Assembly: GCF_913777995.1 (NCBI RefSeq)
Contig: NZ_CAJYVE010000010.1
Location: 186,001 to 250,000 of the forward strand
Direction of reading: 5' to 3'
DNA length: 64,000 nt
Source of the DNA: an uncultured Pseudomonas sp.
GTDB lineage: Bacteria > Pseudomonadota > Gammaproteobacteria > Pseudomonadales > Pseudomonadaceae
Numbering within the stretch: the stretch's first letter is position 1; each line of letters opens with the position of its first letter. A program made the position numbers and the translations under genes. Positions 53,988-63,929 of this stretch are shown in pieces. The notes beneath the pieces are model-generated. The model was not told the origin of the DNA. It worked only from the letters and a program-made list of their open reading frames with translations, and did no database searches.

Positions 53988-56900
53988 GCGCCCCTCAGCA
54001 CAAAGGCCAGGGTGCGCTATCGGCGTGGTGCATCGACCACCCTATCGCCACCCTGCTGCTGACCTTTGCCCTGGTCCTGCTGGGCCTGATCGCCTTCCCG
54101 CGCCTGCCGGTCGCGCCGTTGCCGGAGGCCGAATTCCCGACCATCCAGGTCAGTGCCCAGCTGCCCGGCGCCAGCCCGGAAACCATGGCCTCGTCGGTGG
54201 CCACGCCACTGGAAGTGCAGTTCAGCGCCATTCCCGGCATGACCCAGATGACCTCCAGCAGTGCCCTGGGCTCGACCAACCTGACCCTGCAGTTCTCGCT
54301 GACCAAAAGCATCGACACCGCCGCCCAGGAAGTCCAGGCGGCGATCAACACCGCCGCCGGGCGTCTGCCGGCGGACATGCCCAGCCTGCCGACCTGGCGC
54401 AAGGTCAACCCGGCCGACAGCCCGGTGCTGATTCTCAGCGTCAGCTCCGACCTGATGCCCGGCACCGAGCTGAGCGACCTGGCCGAGACCCTGCTGTCGC
54501 GCCAGATCAGCCAGATCGAAGGAGTCGGCCAGGTCGCGGTATCCGGTCAGCAGCGCCCGGCGATCCGCGTGCAGGCCGCCCCGGAAAAACTCGCCGCGCT
54601 GGGCCTGAACCTCTCCGACGTGCGCCAGGCCCTGCAACAGACCAGCCTCAACCTGGCCAAGGGCGCGCTGTACGGCAAGGACAGCGTCTCGACCCTGTCG
54701 GCCAACGACCAGTTGTTCGAAGCCCAGGACTACGCGCAGCTGATCGTCGCCTACAAGAACGGCGCGCCGGTGTACCTCAAGGACGTGGCCAAGGTCGTCA
54801 ACGGTTCGGAAAACGCCTATGTGCAGGCCTGGTCCGGGCAACGCCCCGGCCTGAGCCTGGTAGTGTTCCGCCAGCCGGGAGCGAACATCGTCGAGACCGT
54901 GGACCGCGTGCTTGGCCAACTGCCGCGCCTGACCGCGATGCTGCCGGCCTCGGTGGAAGTCTCGGTGCTCAACGACCGCACGCGCACCATCCGTGCCTCG
55001 CTGCATGAAGTGGAACTGACCCTGGGCATCGCCGTACTGCTGGTGGTGGCGGTCATGGCGCTGTTCCTGCGCCAGCTTTCGGCCACGCTGATCGTCACCA
55101 GCGTGCTGGGCGTCTCGCTGGTGGCCAGCTGCGCGATGATGTACATCGCCGGCTTCAGCCTCAACAACCTGACCCTGGTGGCCATCGTCATCGCCGTCGG
55201 CTTCGTGGTCGACGACGCGATTGTCGTGGTGGAAAACATCCACCGGCACCTGGAAGCCGGGCAGAGCCAGCGCGAGGCCGCGATCAAGGGCGCCGGAGAA
55301 ATCGGCTTCACGGTGGTATCGATCAGCTTCTCGCTGGTGGCCGCGTTCATTCCGCTGCTGTTCATGGGTGGCGTGGTCGGTCGGCTGTTCAAGGAGTTCG
55401 CCCTCACCGCCACGGCCACCATCATGATTTCCGTGCTGGTGTCGCTGACCCTGGCGCCGACCCTGGCCGCGCTGTTCATGCGCGCGCCCAAGCATGCCGA
55501 ACACGCCAAACCGGGTTTCGGCGAGCGCTTGCTGAGTCTCTATGAACGCGGCCTGCGCCAGGCCCTGGCGCACCAGCGCATCACCCTCGGCGTGTTCCTG
55601 CTCACCGTGGCCATGGCCGTGGCCAGCTACGTGATGATCCCCAAGGGCTTCTTTCCGATCCAGGACACCGGCATGGTGCTGGGCACCACCGATGCCGCCG
55701 CCGATATCTCGTACCCGGACATGGTCGCCAAGCACAAGGCCCTGGCCGAGATCGTCGCCGCCGACCCGGCGGTGCAGGCCTTCTCCCATGCAGTGGGCGC
55801 CTCGGGCAGCAACCAGACCCTGGCCAGCGGGCGCTTCTGGATTTCCCTCAAGCCGCGCGGGCAGCGCGACGTGTCAGCCAGCCAGTTCATCGACCGCATC
55901 CGTTCGAAGCTGGCCAAGGTGCCCGGCATCGTCATGTACCTGCGGGCCGGCCAGGACATCAACCTCAGCCCCGGCCCAAGCCGCAGCCAGTACCAGTACG
56001 TGCTCAAGAGCAACGACGGTGACCTGCTCAACCTGTGGACCCAGCGCCTGACCGACAAGCTGCGGGAAAACCCGGCGTTCCGCGACCTGTCCAACGACCT
56101 GCAACTGGGCGGCAGCGTCACCCACATCGACATCGACCGAGGCGCCGCCGCGCGTTTCGGGCTGACCACCGCCGACGTCGACCAGGCACTCTACGACGCC
56201 TTCGGCCAGCGGCAGATCAGCGAATTCCAGACCGACACCAACCAGTACAAGGTCATTCTCGAACTCGACGTACGCCAGCGTGGCCGCGCCGAAAGCCTCG
56301 GCTATTTCTACCTGCGCTCGCCACTGAGCGGTGACATGGTGCCGCTGTCGGCGGTGGCCCGCGTCAGCGCGCCGGTCATGGGGCCGCTTTCGATCAGCCA
56401 CGACGGCATGTTCCCGGCCGCCAACCTGTCGTTCAACCTGGCGCCCGGCGTCGCGCTGGGCGACGCGGTACGCATGGTCAACGAGGCCAAGGCGGAAATC
56501 GCCATGCCCACCTCGATCATCGGCAACTTCCAGGGCGCAGCGCAGGCGTTCCAGAGTTCGCTGGCCAACCAACCCTGGTTGATCCTTGCCGCGCTGGTGG
56601 CGGTGTACATCATCCTCGGCGTGCTCTACGAGAGCTTCGTACACCCGTTGACGATCATCTCCACCCTGCCCTCGGCCGGTATCGGCGCCCTGCTGTTGCT
56701 GTGGCTGATGGGCCAGGACTTCTCGATCATGGCGCTGATCGGCGTGGTGCTGCTGATCGGCATCGTCAAGAAGAACGGCATCCTGCTGGTCGACTTCGCC
56801 CTGGAGGCGCAGCGCGGCCAGGGCCTGTCGCCCCAGGAAGCGATCTACCAGGCCTGCCTGACGCGCTTCCGGCCGATCATGATGACCACCCTGGCGGCGC

Positions 56901-57097
56901 TGTTCGGCGCTCTGCCACTGATGCTCGGCTTCGGGGTCGGCGCCGAACTGCGCCAGCCGCTGGGCATCGCCGTGGTCGGTGGCCTGTTGCTCAGCCAGGT
57001 GCTGACGTTGTTCACTACGCCGGTGATCTACCTGCAACTCGAACGCCTGTTCCATCGCCGCAGCGCGCCCGCCGCGCCACAGGCGGCGCACTCCTGA
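53984..57097 (+). CDS. RND multidrug efflux permease (MdtB/C-like)
   Basis: Proton-driven inner-membrane pump, 1037 residues, twelve helices and two large periplasmic loops. It begins CIDHPIATLLLTFALVLLGLIAFPRLPVAPLPEAEFP (part). The proton-relay Asp pair is in VGFVVDDAIVVVENIH, the conserved Lys in IGIVKKNGILLVDFAL. It is the HAE1 class and closest by pattern to MdtC/MuxC types. ATGA overlap with the adaptor gene. Substrates are not evident. Confidence 0.94.
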   Translation: MSAPQHKGQGALSAWCIDHPIATLLLTFALVLLGLIAFPRLPVAPLPEAEFPTIQVSAQLPGASPETMASSVATPLEVQFSAIPGMTQMTSSSALGSTNLTLQFSLTKSIDTAAQEVQAAINTAAGRLPADMPSLPTWRKVNPADSPVLILSVSSDLMPGTELSDLAETLLSRQISQIEGVGQVAVSGQQRPAIRVQAAPEKLAALGLNLSDVRQALQQTSLNLAKGALYGKDSVSTLSANDQLFEAQDYAQLIVAYKNGAPVYLKDVAKVVNGSENAYVQAWSGQRPGLSLVVFRQPGANIVETVDRVLGQLPRLTAMLPASVEVSVLNDRTRTIRASLHEVELTLGIAVLLVVAVMALFLRQLSATLIVTSVLGVSLVASCAMMYIAGFSLNNLTLVAIVIAVGFVVDDAIVVVENIHRHLEAGQSQREAAIKGAGEIGFTVVSISFSLVAAFIPLLFMGGVVGRLFKEFALTATATIMISVLVSLTLAPTLAALFMRAPKHAEHAKPGFGERLLSLYERGLRQALAHQRITLGVFLLTVAMAVASYVMIPKGFFPIQDTGMVLGTTDAAADISYPDMVAKHKALAEIVAADPAVQAFSHAVGASGSNQTLASGRFWISLKPRGQRDVSASQFIDRIRSKLAKVPGIVMYLRAGQDINLSPGPSRSQYQYVLKSNDGDLLNLWTQRLTDKLRENPAFRDLSNDLQLGGSVTHIDIDRGAAARFGLTTADVDQALYDAFGQRQISEFQTDTNQYKVILELDVRQRGRAESLGYFYLRSPLSGDMVPLSAVARVSAPVMGPLSISHDGMFPAANLSFNLAPGVALGDAVRMVNEAKAEIAMPTSIIGNFQGAAQAFQSSLANQPWLILAALVAVYIILGVLYESFVHPLTIISTLPSAGIGALLLLWLMGQDFSIMALIGVVLLIGIVKKNGILLVDFALEAQRGQGLSPQEAIYQACLTRFRPIMMTTLAALFGALPLMLGFGVGAELRQPLGIAVVGGLLLSQVLTLFTTPVIYLQLERLFHRRSAPAAPQAAHS

Positions 57098-57107
57098 GAG
57101 GCCCGGC

Positions 57108-57785
57108 ATGCGCGTGCTGATTATCGAAGACGAACGCAAGACCGCCGACTATCTGCACCGCGGCCTGAGCGAACAGGGCTACAGCGTCGACCTGGCCGGC
57201 GACGGTATCGAAGGCCTGCACCTGAGCCTGGAAAACGAATACGCGGTGATCGTCCTCGACGTGATGCTGCCCGGCCTGGACGGCTTTGGTGTGCTGCGTG
57301 CCCTGCGGGCGCGCAAGCAGACCCCGGTGATCATGCTCACCGCCCGCGAGCAGGTCGACGATCGCATCCGCGGCTTGCAGGAAGGCGCCGACGACTACCT
57401 GGGCAAACCCTTTTCCTTTCTTGAACTGGTCGCCCGCCTGCAGGCCCTGACCCGCCGCAGCAGCGCCCAGGAGCCGGTACAGATCAGCATCGCCGACCTG
57501 CGCATCGACCTGCTCAGCCGCAAGGCCAGCCGCGCCGGTGTGCGCCTGGAACTGACCGCCAAGGAATTCGCCCTGCTCAGTGTCCTGGCGCGTCGCCAGG
57601 GGCAGATTCTCTCCAAGACCTCAATCGCCGAGCTGGTCTGGGACATCAATTTCGACAGTGACACCAACGTCGTCGAAGTGGCCATCAAGCGTCTGCGTGC
57701 CAAGCTCGACGGCCCCTGCGAGCACAAGCTGCTGCATACCATCCGCGGCATGGGCTATGTGCTGGAGGACCGCCGTGCGGGCTGA
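57108..57785 (+). CDS. OmpR/PhoB-type response regulator of the efflux operon
   Basis: DNA-binding regulator of 225 residues. Receiver with EDERK and phosphorylatable Asp in VLDVMLPGLDG (about 51), Thr and Lys in MLTARE and GKPF, and a winged-helix output domain (LELTAKEFALLSVLARRQGQILSKTSIAELVWDIN in part, TNVVEVAIKRLRAKLD). By sequence it is in the heavy-metal group (CopR/CusR/IrlR). It sits 10 nt after the pump, so the operon regulates itself. Confidence 0.93.
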   Translation: MRVLIIEDERKTADYLHRGLSEQGYSVDLAGDGIEGLHLSLENEYAVIVLDVMLPGLDGFGVLRALRARKQTPVIMLTAREQVDDRIRGLQEGADDYLGKPFSFLELVARLQALTRRSSAQEPVQISIADLRIDLLSRKASRAGVRLELTAKEFALLSVLARRQGQILSKTSIAELVWDINFDSDTNVVEVAIKRLRAKLDGPCEHKLLHTIRGMGYVLEDRRAG

Positions 57786-59142
57786 CTCCATCGCCCTGCG
57801 CCTGGCCGGCCTGTTCGCCCTGGTCGCCTTCGGGGTGTTCCTGCTGATCGGCTGGGCCCTGTACCTGCAGGTCGACAAGCACCTCGACCTGCTGCCCGAG
57901 GCGGAGGTCGACGCGCGCTACAGCGTGCTGGAGTCGACCATCAAGCGCTTCGGCGATGCCGAACACTGGAGCAAGCTGAAGAACAAGCTCAACCTGCTCA
58001 GCGCAGAAGACAAACGCATCCGCTTCTGGGTAGTCAGCCCCGACCCGACCTATGAGTACGGCCACCCCGACGCCGAGATTCGCCGCTTCGCCCAGGGCGC
58101 GCCGGGCATGCGCGACCTGACCCTGCCCGGTCAACCCTTTCCCTACAAGGTGCTGGTCAGCGAGTTCGCGGCCCGCGACCAGCGCCCTGCCCTGCGCTTT
58201 CTCACCGCCATCGACACCCGCCCGTTTCGCCAGACCCAGCACGCCCTGCTGGTGGCCCTGGTGGGTCTGGCGGCACTGGGCGTGTTGCTCGCCTCGCTGC
58301 TGGGCTACTGGGTGGCACGCATCGGCTTGCGACCTTTGACCAGCCTGTCCCAGGAAGCCGACAAGCTGTCGCCCCCCAACCTTTCCCAGCGCTTGCAGCT
58401 GTCGCCGCTGCCACCGGAGCTGGCGCGCTTCGTCCAGGCCTTCAACGCCACCCTGGCGCGGGTCGAGCAGGCGTACTCGCGCCTGCAGTCGTTCAATGCC
58501 GATGTCGCTCACGAACTGCGCTCGCCACTGACCAACCTGATCGGCCAGACCCAGGTGGTGCTGACCCGCGGGCGCTCGGCCGAAGACTACTTCGAGGTGC
58601 TGCAGTCGAACCTCGAAGAACTGGAACGCCTGCGCTCGATCGTCAACGACATGCTGTTCTTGGCCAGTGCCGACCAGGGCAGCAAGGCCAGGGAGCTGAC
58701 CTGTACGCCCCTGGCCGACGAAGTGGCGACCACCCTGGACTACCTGGATTTCATCCTCGAAGACGCCCAGGTCAGCGTCGAAGTGCAAGGCGATGCCAGC
58801 GCCCCGGTGGAAAAGGCCCTGCTGCGCCGGGCGCTGATCAACCTGCTGCACAATGCCGTGCAACACACCTCGCCGGGACAGACCATCCGTGTCGAGATCG
58901 ACACCGTCGACGCCCAGGTCCATGTCAGCGTCAGCAACCCTGGGCCCGCCATTGGCGAAACGCATCTGCCCATGCTCTTCGAGCGCTTCTACCGGGTCGA
59001 CGCTTCGCGCAGCAACAGCGGTGCCAACCATGGCCTGGGCCTGGCCATCGTCAAGGCCATCGCGCTGATGCACGGCGGCTCGGTATTCGCCAGCAGCAAC
59101 GCCGGCGTCAACCGTTTCGGCATCAGCCTGCCGAGCCGCTGA
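57775..59142 (+). CDS. Heavy-metal-type sensor histidine kinase of the efflux operon
   Basis: Membrane kinase of 455 residues, paired with the preceding regulator. Two helices (about 5-30 and 155-180) flank a periplasmic domain; HAMP, then the phospho-acceptor in FNADVAHELRSPLTNLIG, N box LINLLHNAVQHT, and G boxes SNSGANHGLGLAIVKAIALMHGG (part). The start is GTG at 57775, overlapping the regulator by 11 nt, with GGAGG upstream. Signal unknown; family members respond to Cu, Ag or other metals. Confidence 0.92.
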   Translation: MRADSIALRLAGLFALVAFGVFLLIGWALYLQVDKHLDLLPEAEVDARYSVLESTIKRFGDAEHWSKLKNKLNLLSAEDKRIRFWVVSPDPTYEYGHPDAEIRRFAQGAPGMRDLTLPGQPFPYKVLVSEFAARDQRPALRFLTAIDTRPFRQTQHALLVALVGLAALGVLLASLLGYWVARIGLRPLTSLSQEADKLSPPNLSQRLQLSPLPPELARFVQAFNATLARVEQAYSRLQSFNADVAHELRSPLTNLIGQTQVVLTRGRSAEDYFEVLQSNLEELERLRSIVNDMLFLASADQGSKARELTCTPLADEVATTLDYLDFILEDAQVSVEVQGDASAPVEKALLRRALINLLHNAVQHTSPGQTIRVEIDTVDAQVHVSVSNPGPAIGETHLPMLFERFYRVDASRSNSGANHGLGLAIVKAIALMHGGSVFASSNAGVNRFGISLPSR

Positions 59143-59297
59143 CGCCTTCGAGCACAAGGCGCGAACTCACTCGAACAAAGGTCCGGCCGCCCCTCTTGAT
59201 CTTCAGCAGGCTGCCGAAAACCTGATATACCAGGCCCGACGGCACCCACCTTAGCGGTCTCAGGAATCGCCGTTACCTATCCAATCGAGTGGTGGTC

Positions 59298-60824
59298 ATG
59301 AACGCACCCGCACTCCAGCATCGCTCCAGTGCCGGATGGACGCGCTCCGAAGTTCTACTGATCGGCGGCAGCCTGCTGTCGATGCTGGCCATCCTGACAA
59401 TCGTCGCTTCGCTTCTGGCCCGCGAGCGCGCCGATGCGATGCTCAGCGCCTCGCGTTCGGCGTTCAATATCATCAGCCTGATCGAAGCCGACGTGCAGCG
59501 TACCGCGCAACTGTATGACGCCTCGCTCCTGGGCATGATCAGAGCCTGGCGACGCCCGGACATCATGGCCTTGCCAACCGACCTGCGTCGCCTGGTGATG
59601 TTCGACCGCGCCAGCACGGCCCCTTACATGGGCGACCTGGTCCTGCTCGACAAACACGGGGCTGTGCTGGCCGAGGCCCTGCCGGGCACCCCGCGCCAGG
59701 ACAATTTCGCCGACCGCAATTTCTTTCGTTATCACCAGGACAGCAACACCCAGGAGCTGTACGTCAGCCGACCGTTCAAGGCGCGCTGGGGCTTCAAGGA
59801 CTGGAGCATCAGCTTCAGCCGCCGCCTCAGCGCAGCGGACGGCGAGTTCCTCGGCGTGGCCAGTGCCGCCATGCGCCTGGCCTATTTCCGGCCACTGTTT
59901 CGCAGCCAGTCACTGGGCGCCGACAGCAGCATCAGCCTGATCAATACCGATGCCACCCTGCTGGTCCGCGAACCCGACAAAGACGAGCGCGATCAGACCG
60001 GCACCGACCTCTCCGGCGACGCCAACTACCAGCGCATCCTGGAACACCCCGAAGGCAGTTTCATCGGTTACGCGGCGGAACACGGCCACAACCATGTGTA
60101 CAGCTTCTGCCGGGTCAAGGGGCTGCCATTGATCGTGGTCATCACTCAGCCGGAATCCGGGGTCTATGCCGCCTGGCGACGCAATGCGCTGTTGGTCGGC
60201 GGCGCCACCGGCATCCTGTGCCTGGGGTGGCTCTGGCTGACCTTGCAACTGATCCGCGAGCTGCGCCTTCGCCAGCGAGCGGAAAACGAACTGGCCGGTC
60301 AGGCCGCCACCGACGGCCTGACCGGGCTGCCCAACCGTCGCCAGCTGGAAAAGGTGCTGGCCTCGGAGTGGGCACGCGCGCAGCGCTCGGGTGACGTCCT
60401 GGCCGTATTGATGGTGGATGTCGATCATTTCCGGCGTTTCAACGAACGCCACGGACACCTGGGCGGCGATCAGGCGCTACGCCTGGTGGCGAAATGCATT
60501 GCCGACAGCATTCATCGGCACACCGACTTCGCCGCCCGTTATGGCGGAGAGGAATTCCTGGTGCTGCTGCCGGCGACTGACCGCCAGGGCGCCCTGAACC
60601 TGGCGGAAAACATTCGTCGTGCGGTGATGGCCCTGCCGCCCTTCGAGCCCGGCCAGCAGGCGCTGACCGTGAGCATCGGCGTGAGCAGCGCCCAGGTTCG
60701 CCCCCTGGACTATTCCGCCAGCCTGATCGACACCGCCGACAAGGCGCTCTATGAGGCCAAGCACAAGGGGCGCAACCGGGTGGAATTCATGGCCTTCAAT
60801 ACGCAACGAACCGCCGACACCTGA
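59298..60824 (+). CDS. Diguanylate cyclase with a dCache sensor
   Basis: A 508-residue membrane protein. N-terminal helix (about 20-40), periplasmic Cache-type sensor (about 45-280, RNFFRYHQDSNTQELYVSRPFK), second helix (about 285-305) and a GGDEF domain (about 335-500) with intact RYGGEEFLVLLP and DGLTGLPNRRQLEKV. It makes c-di-GMP in response to an outside signal. The ATG at 59298 is used; an upstream GTG/ATG cluster at 59289 is possible. Confidence 0.93.
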   Translation: MNAPALQHRSSAGWTRSEVLLIGGSLLSMLAILTIVASLLARERADAMLSASRSAFNIISLIEADVQRTAQLYDASLLGMIRAWRRPDIMALPTDLRRLVMFDRASTAPYMGDLVLLDKHGAVLAEALPGTPRQDNFADRNFFRYHQDSNTQELYVSRPFKARWGFKDWSISFSRRLSAADGEFLGVASAAMRLAYFRPLFRSQSLGADSSISLINTDATLLVREPDKDERDQTGTDLSGDANYQRILEHPEGSFIGYAAEHGHNHVYSFCRVKGLPLIVVITQPESGVYAAWRRNALLVGGATGILCLGWLWLTLQLIRELRLRQRAENELAGQAATDGLTGLPNRRQLEKVLASEWARAQRSGDVLAVLMVDVDHFRRFNERHGHLGGDQALRLVAKCIADSIHRHTDFAARYGGEEFLVLLPATDRQGALNLAENIRRAVMALPPFEPGQQALTVSIGVSSAQVRPLDYSASLIDTADKALYEAKHKGRNRVEFMAFNTQRTADT

Positions 60825-60885
60825 GGGTGGGCGGTTCGTCGAGCGCCTGGCGGCTCACGCCAGGCCGTGGTACAGCCGCAGGGGA

Positions 60886-61356
60886 TCAGGCCTGGCGACG
60901 TACCTGATCACGCAGTGCCTTCACTTGATCGTGATTGCGCTGGGTGCCTTCCAGTTGCTTCTGGATCAGGCTGACCACATTGGCAGGCAGTGCCTTTTCC
61001 TGAGCCTTGGCCAGCGCTTCGCGATAATTCTTCAGCGCATTGTCTTCGCCGCGCTCTACTTCGTTGAGAATGGCCTCGTCGCTCTTGCCGGTCACCAGCG
61101 ACTTCAGGTCGACCCAGGCACGGTGCAGGGTACCGCTGAGGCTGGAGGAGGTTTCCGGGTCGCCGCCCAAGGCGCCAACCTCGGCTTGCAGCTCACGCAC
61201 GGCGGTAGCGCAGTCGGCGGCATGGGCCTGGAAGAAGCGCTTGATCTCCGGGTTCTTGAGGTCTTCAGCGCTGGTCTCGAAACCTTTCTGGCCGTCCTTG
61301 CTGACTTCGATAAGATCGTTGAGCAGGTTGATCGACTCTTTGTTGATGTCAGTCAT
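60886..61356 (-). CDS. PA2169-family four-helix-bundle protein (DUF2383)
   Basis: A 156-residue soluble protein, ferritin-like fold of the DUF2383 family. It starts MTDINKESINLLNDLIEVSKDGQKGF and has the typical VERGEDNALKNYREAL and LEGTQRNHDQVKALRDQ. Function unknown, with stress-linked expression reported in this group. Convergent with the diguanylate cyclase. Confidence 0.88.
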   Translation of the reverse strand: MTDINKESINLLNDLIEVSKDGQKGFETSAEDLKNPEIKRFFQAHAADCATAVRELQAEVGALGGDPETSSSLSGTLHRAWVDLKSLVTGKSDEAILNEVERGEDNALKNYREALAKAQEKALPANVVSLIQKQLEGTQRNHDQVKALRDQVRRQA

Positions 61357-61627
61357 TTCACTATCCTTCCTAGGCAGTTAATACCAATCGAGTGTTACTG
61401 CCTGGAATATTGCAGCGCTCATGCCAGCTTTAAAAATCACATTAAATTCTTATATTTCAACAACTTAAATTACTTTGAACTTCCCAGGAAGTTGCGTTCT
61501 GCATGAAAGGACACTTTGCCAGCATGCAGAGTGCAAGCCTTGGCCATCGGCCACCTCCCTGATTGAAGAACGGGTGTTCCATCGTCGACCTGCCTTGAAA
61601 GCGGCAGGCCCTTTCACGCAGCGCGAC
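61357..61627. other. Intergenic region before the EamA stop codon
   Basis: About 270 nt. The A+T-rich stretch 61380-61485 probably holds the promoter of the DUF2383 gene. A CCTGCC/GGCAGG hairpin lies near 61589-61608 without a T run. No gene is seen. Confidence 0.35.
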
Positions 61628-62524
61628 TTACACCGACGAGCGTGCAGCCTGTGCCCGCCATGCATGGCCGATACGCTCGCCATACAACCCCACGACCAGG
61701 CCGGCCACGATCAGCACCACCGCCATGACCTTGGTCAGTGACAGCGTCTCGTTGAAGATCAGTACCGAACCAAGCATGCCGAAGAGGGGTACCAGCAGCG
61801 ACAACGGCGCGACCGTGGAAACCGGATACCGCTTGAGCAACGAATTCCAGACCCAGTAGGCGAACAAGGTATTGGGATAGACCTGGAACAGAATCGACGA
61901 CACGGCACGCCAGTCGAGCTGGGTGGCCAGTGCCGTGTAGCCCTGGGCGCCATTGACCGCATAGCCGAGCAGAAACAGCGGCACAGGTGCAAAGGCGCTG
62001 GACCAGACCAGAAAGGCGAAAACCTGGGTGGTCCGGGCCTTCTTGTTGATGATGTTGGCCACACTCCAGGCAACGGCGCCCGCCAGCACCAGGCCCAGAC
62101 CGGCCAGGGTGACCGAACCATCCACGATGAAGATGATGCTCAGCAGCCCGCACAGGGCAATGGCGATACCGCCCAGTTGGTACCGCGTGAGCTTCTCCTT
62201 GAATACCCAGCCGCCCAGCACAAGGGTGAAAAAGGCGCTGAACTGCAGCACCAGCGAGGCGATGCCGGCCGACAGCCCGGACTTGATGCCGAGGTTGACC
62301 ACACCCCACAGGCCGATGCCGAACACCAGGCCATAGCCGATGATGTAGCGCCACGGCACGTTCGGCCGGGGAATGAACAGGATGGCCGGCAGCGCACAGA
62401 GTGCGAAGCGGATACCCGCCAGAATCAGCGGGTCGACGGACACCAGGCCCAACTTGATGACCGAAAAATTGAGCCCCCAGATCGCGGTGATCAAAATCGC
62501 CAGAAGCAGATGCTGCAGTTTCAT
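61628..62524 (-). CDS. EamA-family transporter (DMT superfamily)
   Basis: A 298-residue inner-membrane protein with ten helices in two EamA repeats (AIWGLNFSVIKLGLVSVDPLIL and VLAGAVAWSVANIINKKA). Related proteins export amino acids or similar metabolites, but the substrate here is unclear. ATG at 62524 overlaps the MFS stop (TGATG), so both are in one operon controlled from the intergenic region near 63.8 kb. Confidence 0.9.
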   Translation of the reverse strand: MKLQHLLLAILITAIWGLNFSVIKLGLVSVDPLILAGIRFALCALPAILFIPRPNVPWRYIIGYGLVFGIGLWGVVNLGIKSGLSAGIASLVLQFSAFFTLVLGGWVFKEKLTRYQLGGIAIALCGLLSIIFIVDGSVTLAGLGLVLAGAVAWSVANIINKKARTTQVFAFLVWSSAFAPVPLFLLGYAVNGAQGYTALATQLDWRAVSSILFQVYPNTLFAYWVWNSLLKRYPVSTVAPLSLLVPLFGMLGSVLIFNETLSLTKVMAVVLIVAGLVVGLYGERIGHAWRAQAARSSV

Positions 62525-63789
62525 CAACGTGGGTTTCCTTCGGTCAGGTCATGAGCAGGTGTGAATCGGTTTGCCATCCACAACAACCCGGCCAGCAGGC
62601 TGATCGCAGCGCCCAGCGCGCACACCGCAGGCCAGCCCCACAGCGCATAGACCTGGGTTGCCGCCGCAGCACCGAGCGCGCTGCCGATGGAGTAGAAGCA
62701 CATGTAGGCGCCAACCAGACGGCTCTGCGCGTCGGGACGCGCGGCGAAGATCAGGCTCTGATTGGTGACGTGCAGGGCCTGCACGGCGAAATCGAGCAGC
62801 ACCACCCCCACGATCAACGCCAGCAGAGAGCTTTCGGCCCAGGCCATCGGCAGCCAGGAAAGCACCAGCAGTGCCAGGGAAATGCCGGTGGTGCGCTGCG
62901 CATGGCCGCAGTCAGCCCAGCGTCCGGCGCGGCGAGCCGCCAGCGCACCGGCCAGCCCGGCCAGGCCGAACAAACCGATCTGGGTATGCGAAAGCGATAA
63001 CGGCGGAGCACTCAGGGGCAGCACCATGGCGGTCCACAGCACACTGAATGCGGCAAAACCCAGTAAAGCCAGAACACCCCGCACACGCAGCACGGGCTCG
63101 GTGACCAACAGCGTCCACACCGAAAGCAGCAGGCCCGGGTAAGAAGCATCAAGCCGCACTGGCTCGACCGCTGCGAGCGCTCTGTACAACAGCAAGGCCA
63201 TGCCCAGCATCAACCCGGCTGAGAGGTAATACACCGCTCGCCAGCCGGCCAGATCCGCCACCAGCCCGGAAACGAGGCGCGCCAGCAGAATGCCCAGGAC
63301 CACCGCGCCGGTCACACTGCCGACGACTTGCCCACGCTGCGCGGCGTTTGCCAGCGAAGCGGCATAGGCCACCACCACCTGCACCACCACCGCCATGAGT
63401 CCGACCAGAATCATCGCTGCCAGCAACACCGACCACTGCCGTGCGGATGCCACCACCAGCAAGGCAGCAGCGGATAACAGCATCAGGCTGACGATCAGCC
63501 GCTTACGGTTGAGCAGATCACCCAGCGGAACGATGAACAGCAAGCCCAGTGCATAGCCGAACTGGGTGGCAGTGACCACCACGCCGATCAGGCCGGGACG
63601 TACGGCCAGGCTACTGGCCATGCTTTCGAGCAGTGGCTGGGCGAAATAGACATTCGCCACCGCCAGTGCGCAAGTCATGGACAGCAGCAGGATCAGCGGG
63701 CGCGAGAGTACCGGCGCCGTACGGACATCGACATGCGCAGCACAGGGGCTGGATCGTGGCTGAGCATCTGTGTCGGTACAGGCGGTCAT
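62524..63789 (-). CDS. MFS transporter (YnfM-like)
   Basis: A 421-residue major-facilitator protein with twelve helices. Motifs include LLSMTCALAVANVYFAQPLLESM and the loop 2-3 pattern FIVPLGDLLNRKRLIV (G-x-x-x-D-x-x-x-R-x-x). YnfM-type exporters act on drugs or small metabolites. It is divergent from the HxlR-type gene and separated from it by about 140 nt with an operator-like inverted repeat. Confidence 0.9.
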   Translation of the reverse strand: MTACTDTDAQPRSSPCAAHVDVRTAPVLSRPLILLLSMTCALAVANVYFAQPLLESMASSLAVRPGLIGVVVTATQFGYALGLLFIVPLGDLLNRKRLIVSLMLLSAAALLVVASARQWSVLLAAMILVGLMAVVVQVVVAYAASLANAAQRGQVVGSVTGAVVLGILLARLVSGLVADLAGWRAVYYLSAGLMLGMALLLYRALAAVEPVRLDASYPGLLLSVWTLLVTEPVLRVRGVLALLGFAAFSVLWTAMVLPLSAPPLSLSHTQIGLFGLAGLAGALAARRAGRWADCGHAQRTTGISLALLVLSWLPMAWAESSLLALIVGVVLLDFAVQALHVTNQSLIFAARPDAQSRLVGAYMCFYSIGSALGAAAATQVYALWGWPAVCALGAAISLLAGLLWMANRFTPAHDLTEGNPR

Positions 63790-63810
63790 GAGTCATCCTT
63801 GGCAAGTAAT

Positions 63811-63872
63811 CTGGTTGTATTTTGAAACCGAACAAACATCTTGTAGCCATTCAAGTTTCAAACTGCAACCAG
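63811..63872. promoter_or_regulatory. Operator-like inverted repeat between MFS and HxlR genes
   Basis: Arms CTGGTTGTATTTTGAAAC (63811-63828) and GTTTCAAACTGCAACCAG (63855-63872) match in 16 of 18 positions as an inverted repeat. It overlaps the likely divergent promoters and is a good candidate site for the HxlR regulator. Confidence 0.6.
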
Positions 63873-63929
63873 TTTTTTGGCATATCCTTGCGCCCTGGAT
63901 AACGCCGTCCCCGCACGAAGGTGATGCAA

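Noticed and set aside
54017-55789. 590-codon minus-strand open frame over the RND pump
   Set aside because: Antisense shadow of the permease; composition rich in His, Gln and Gly, no domain.
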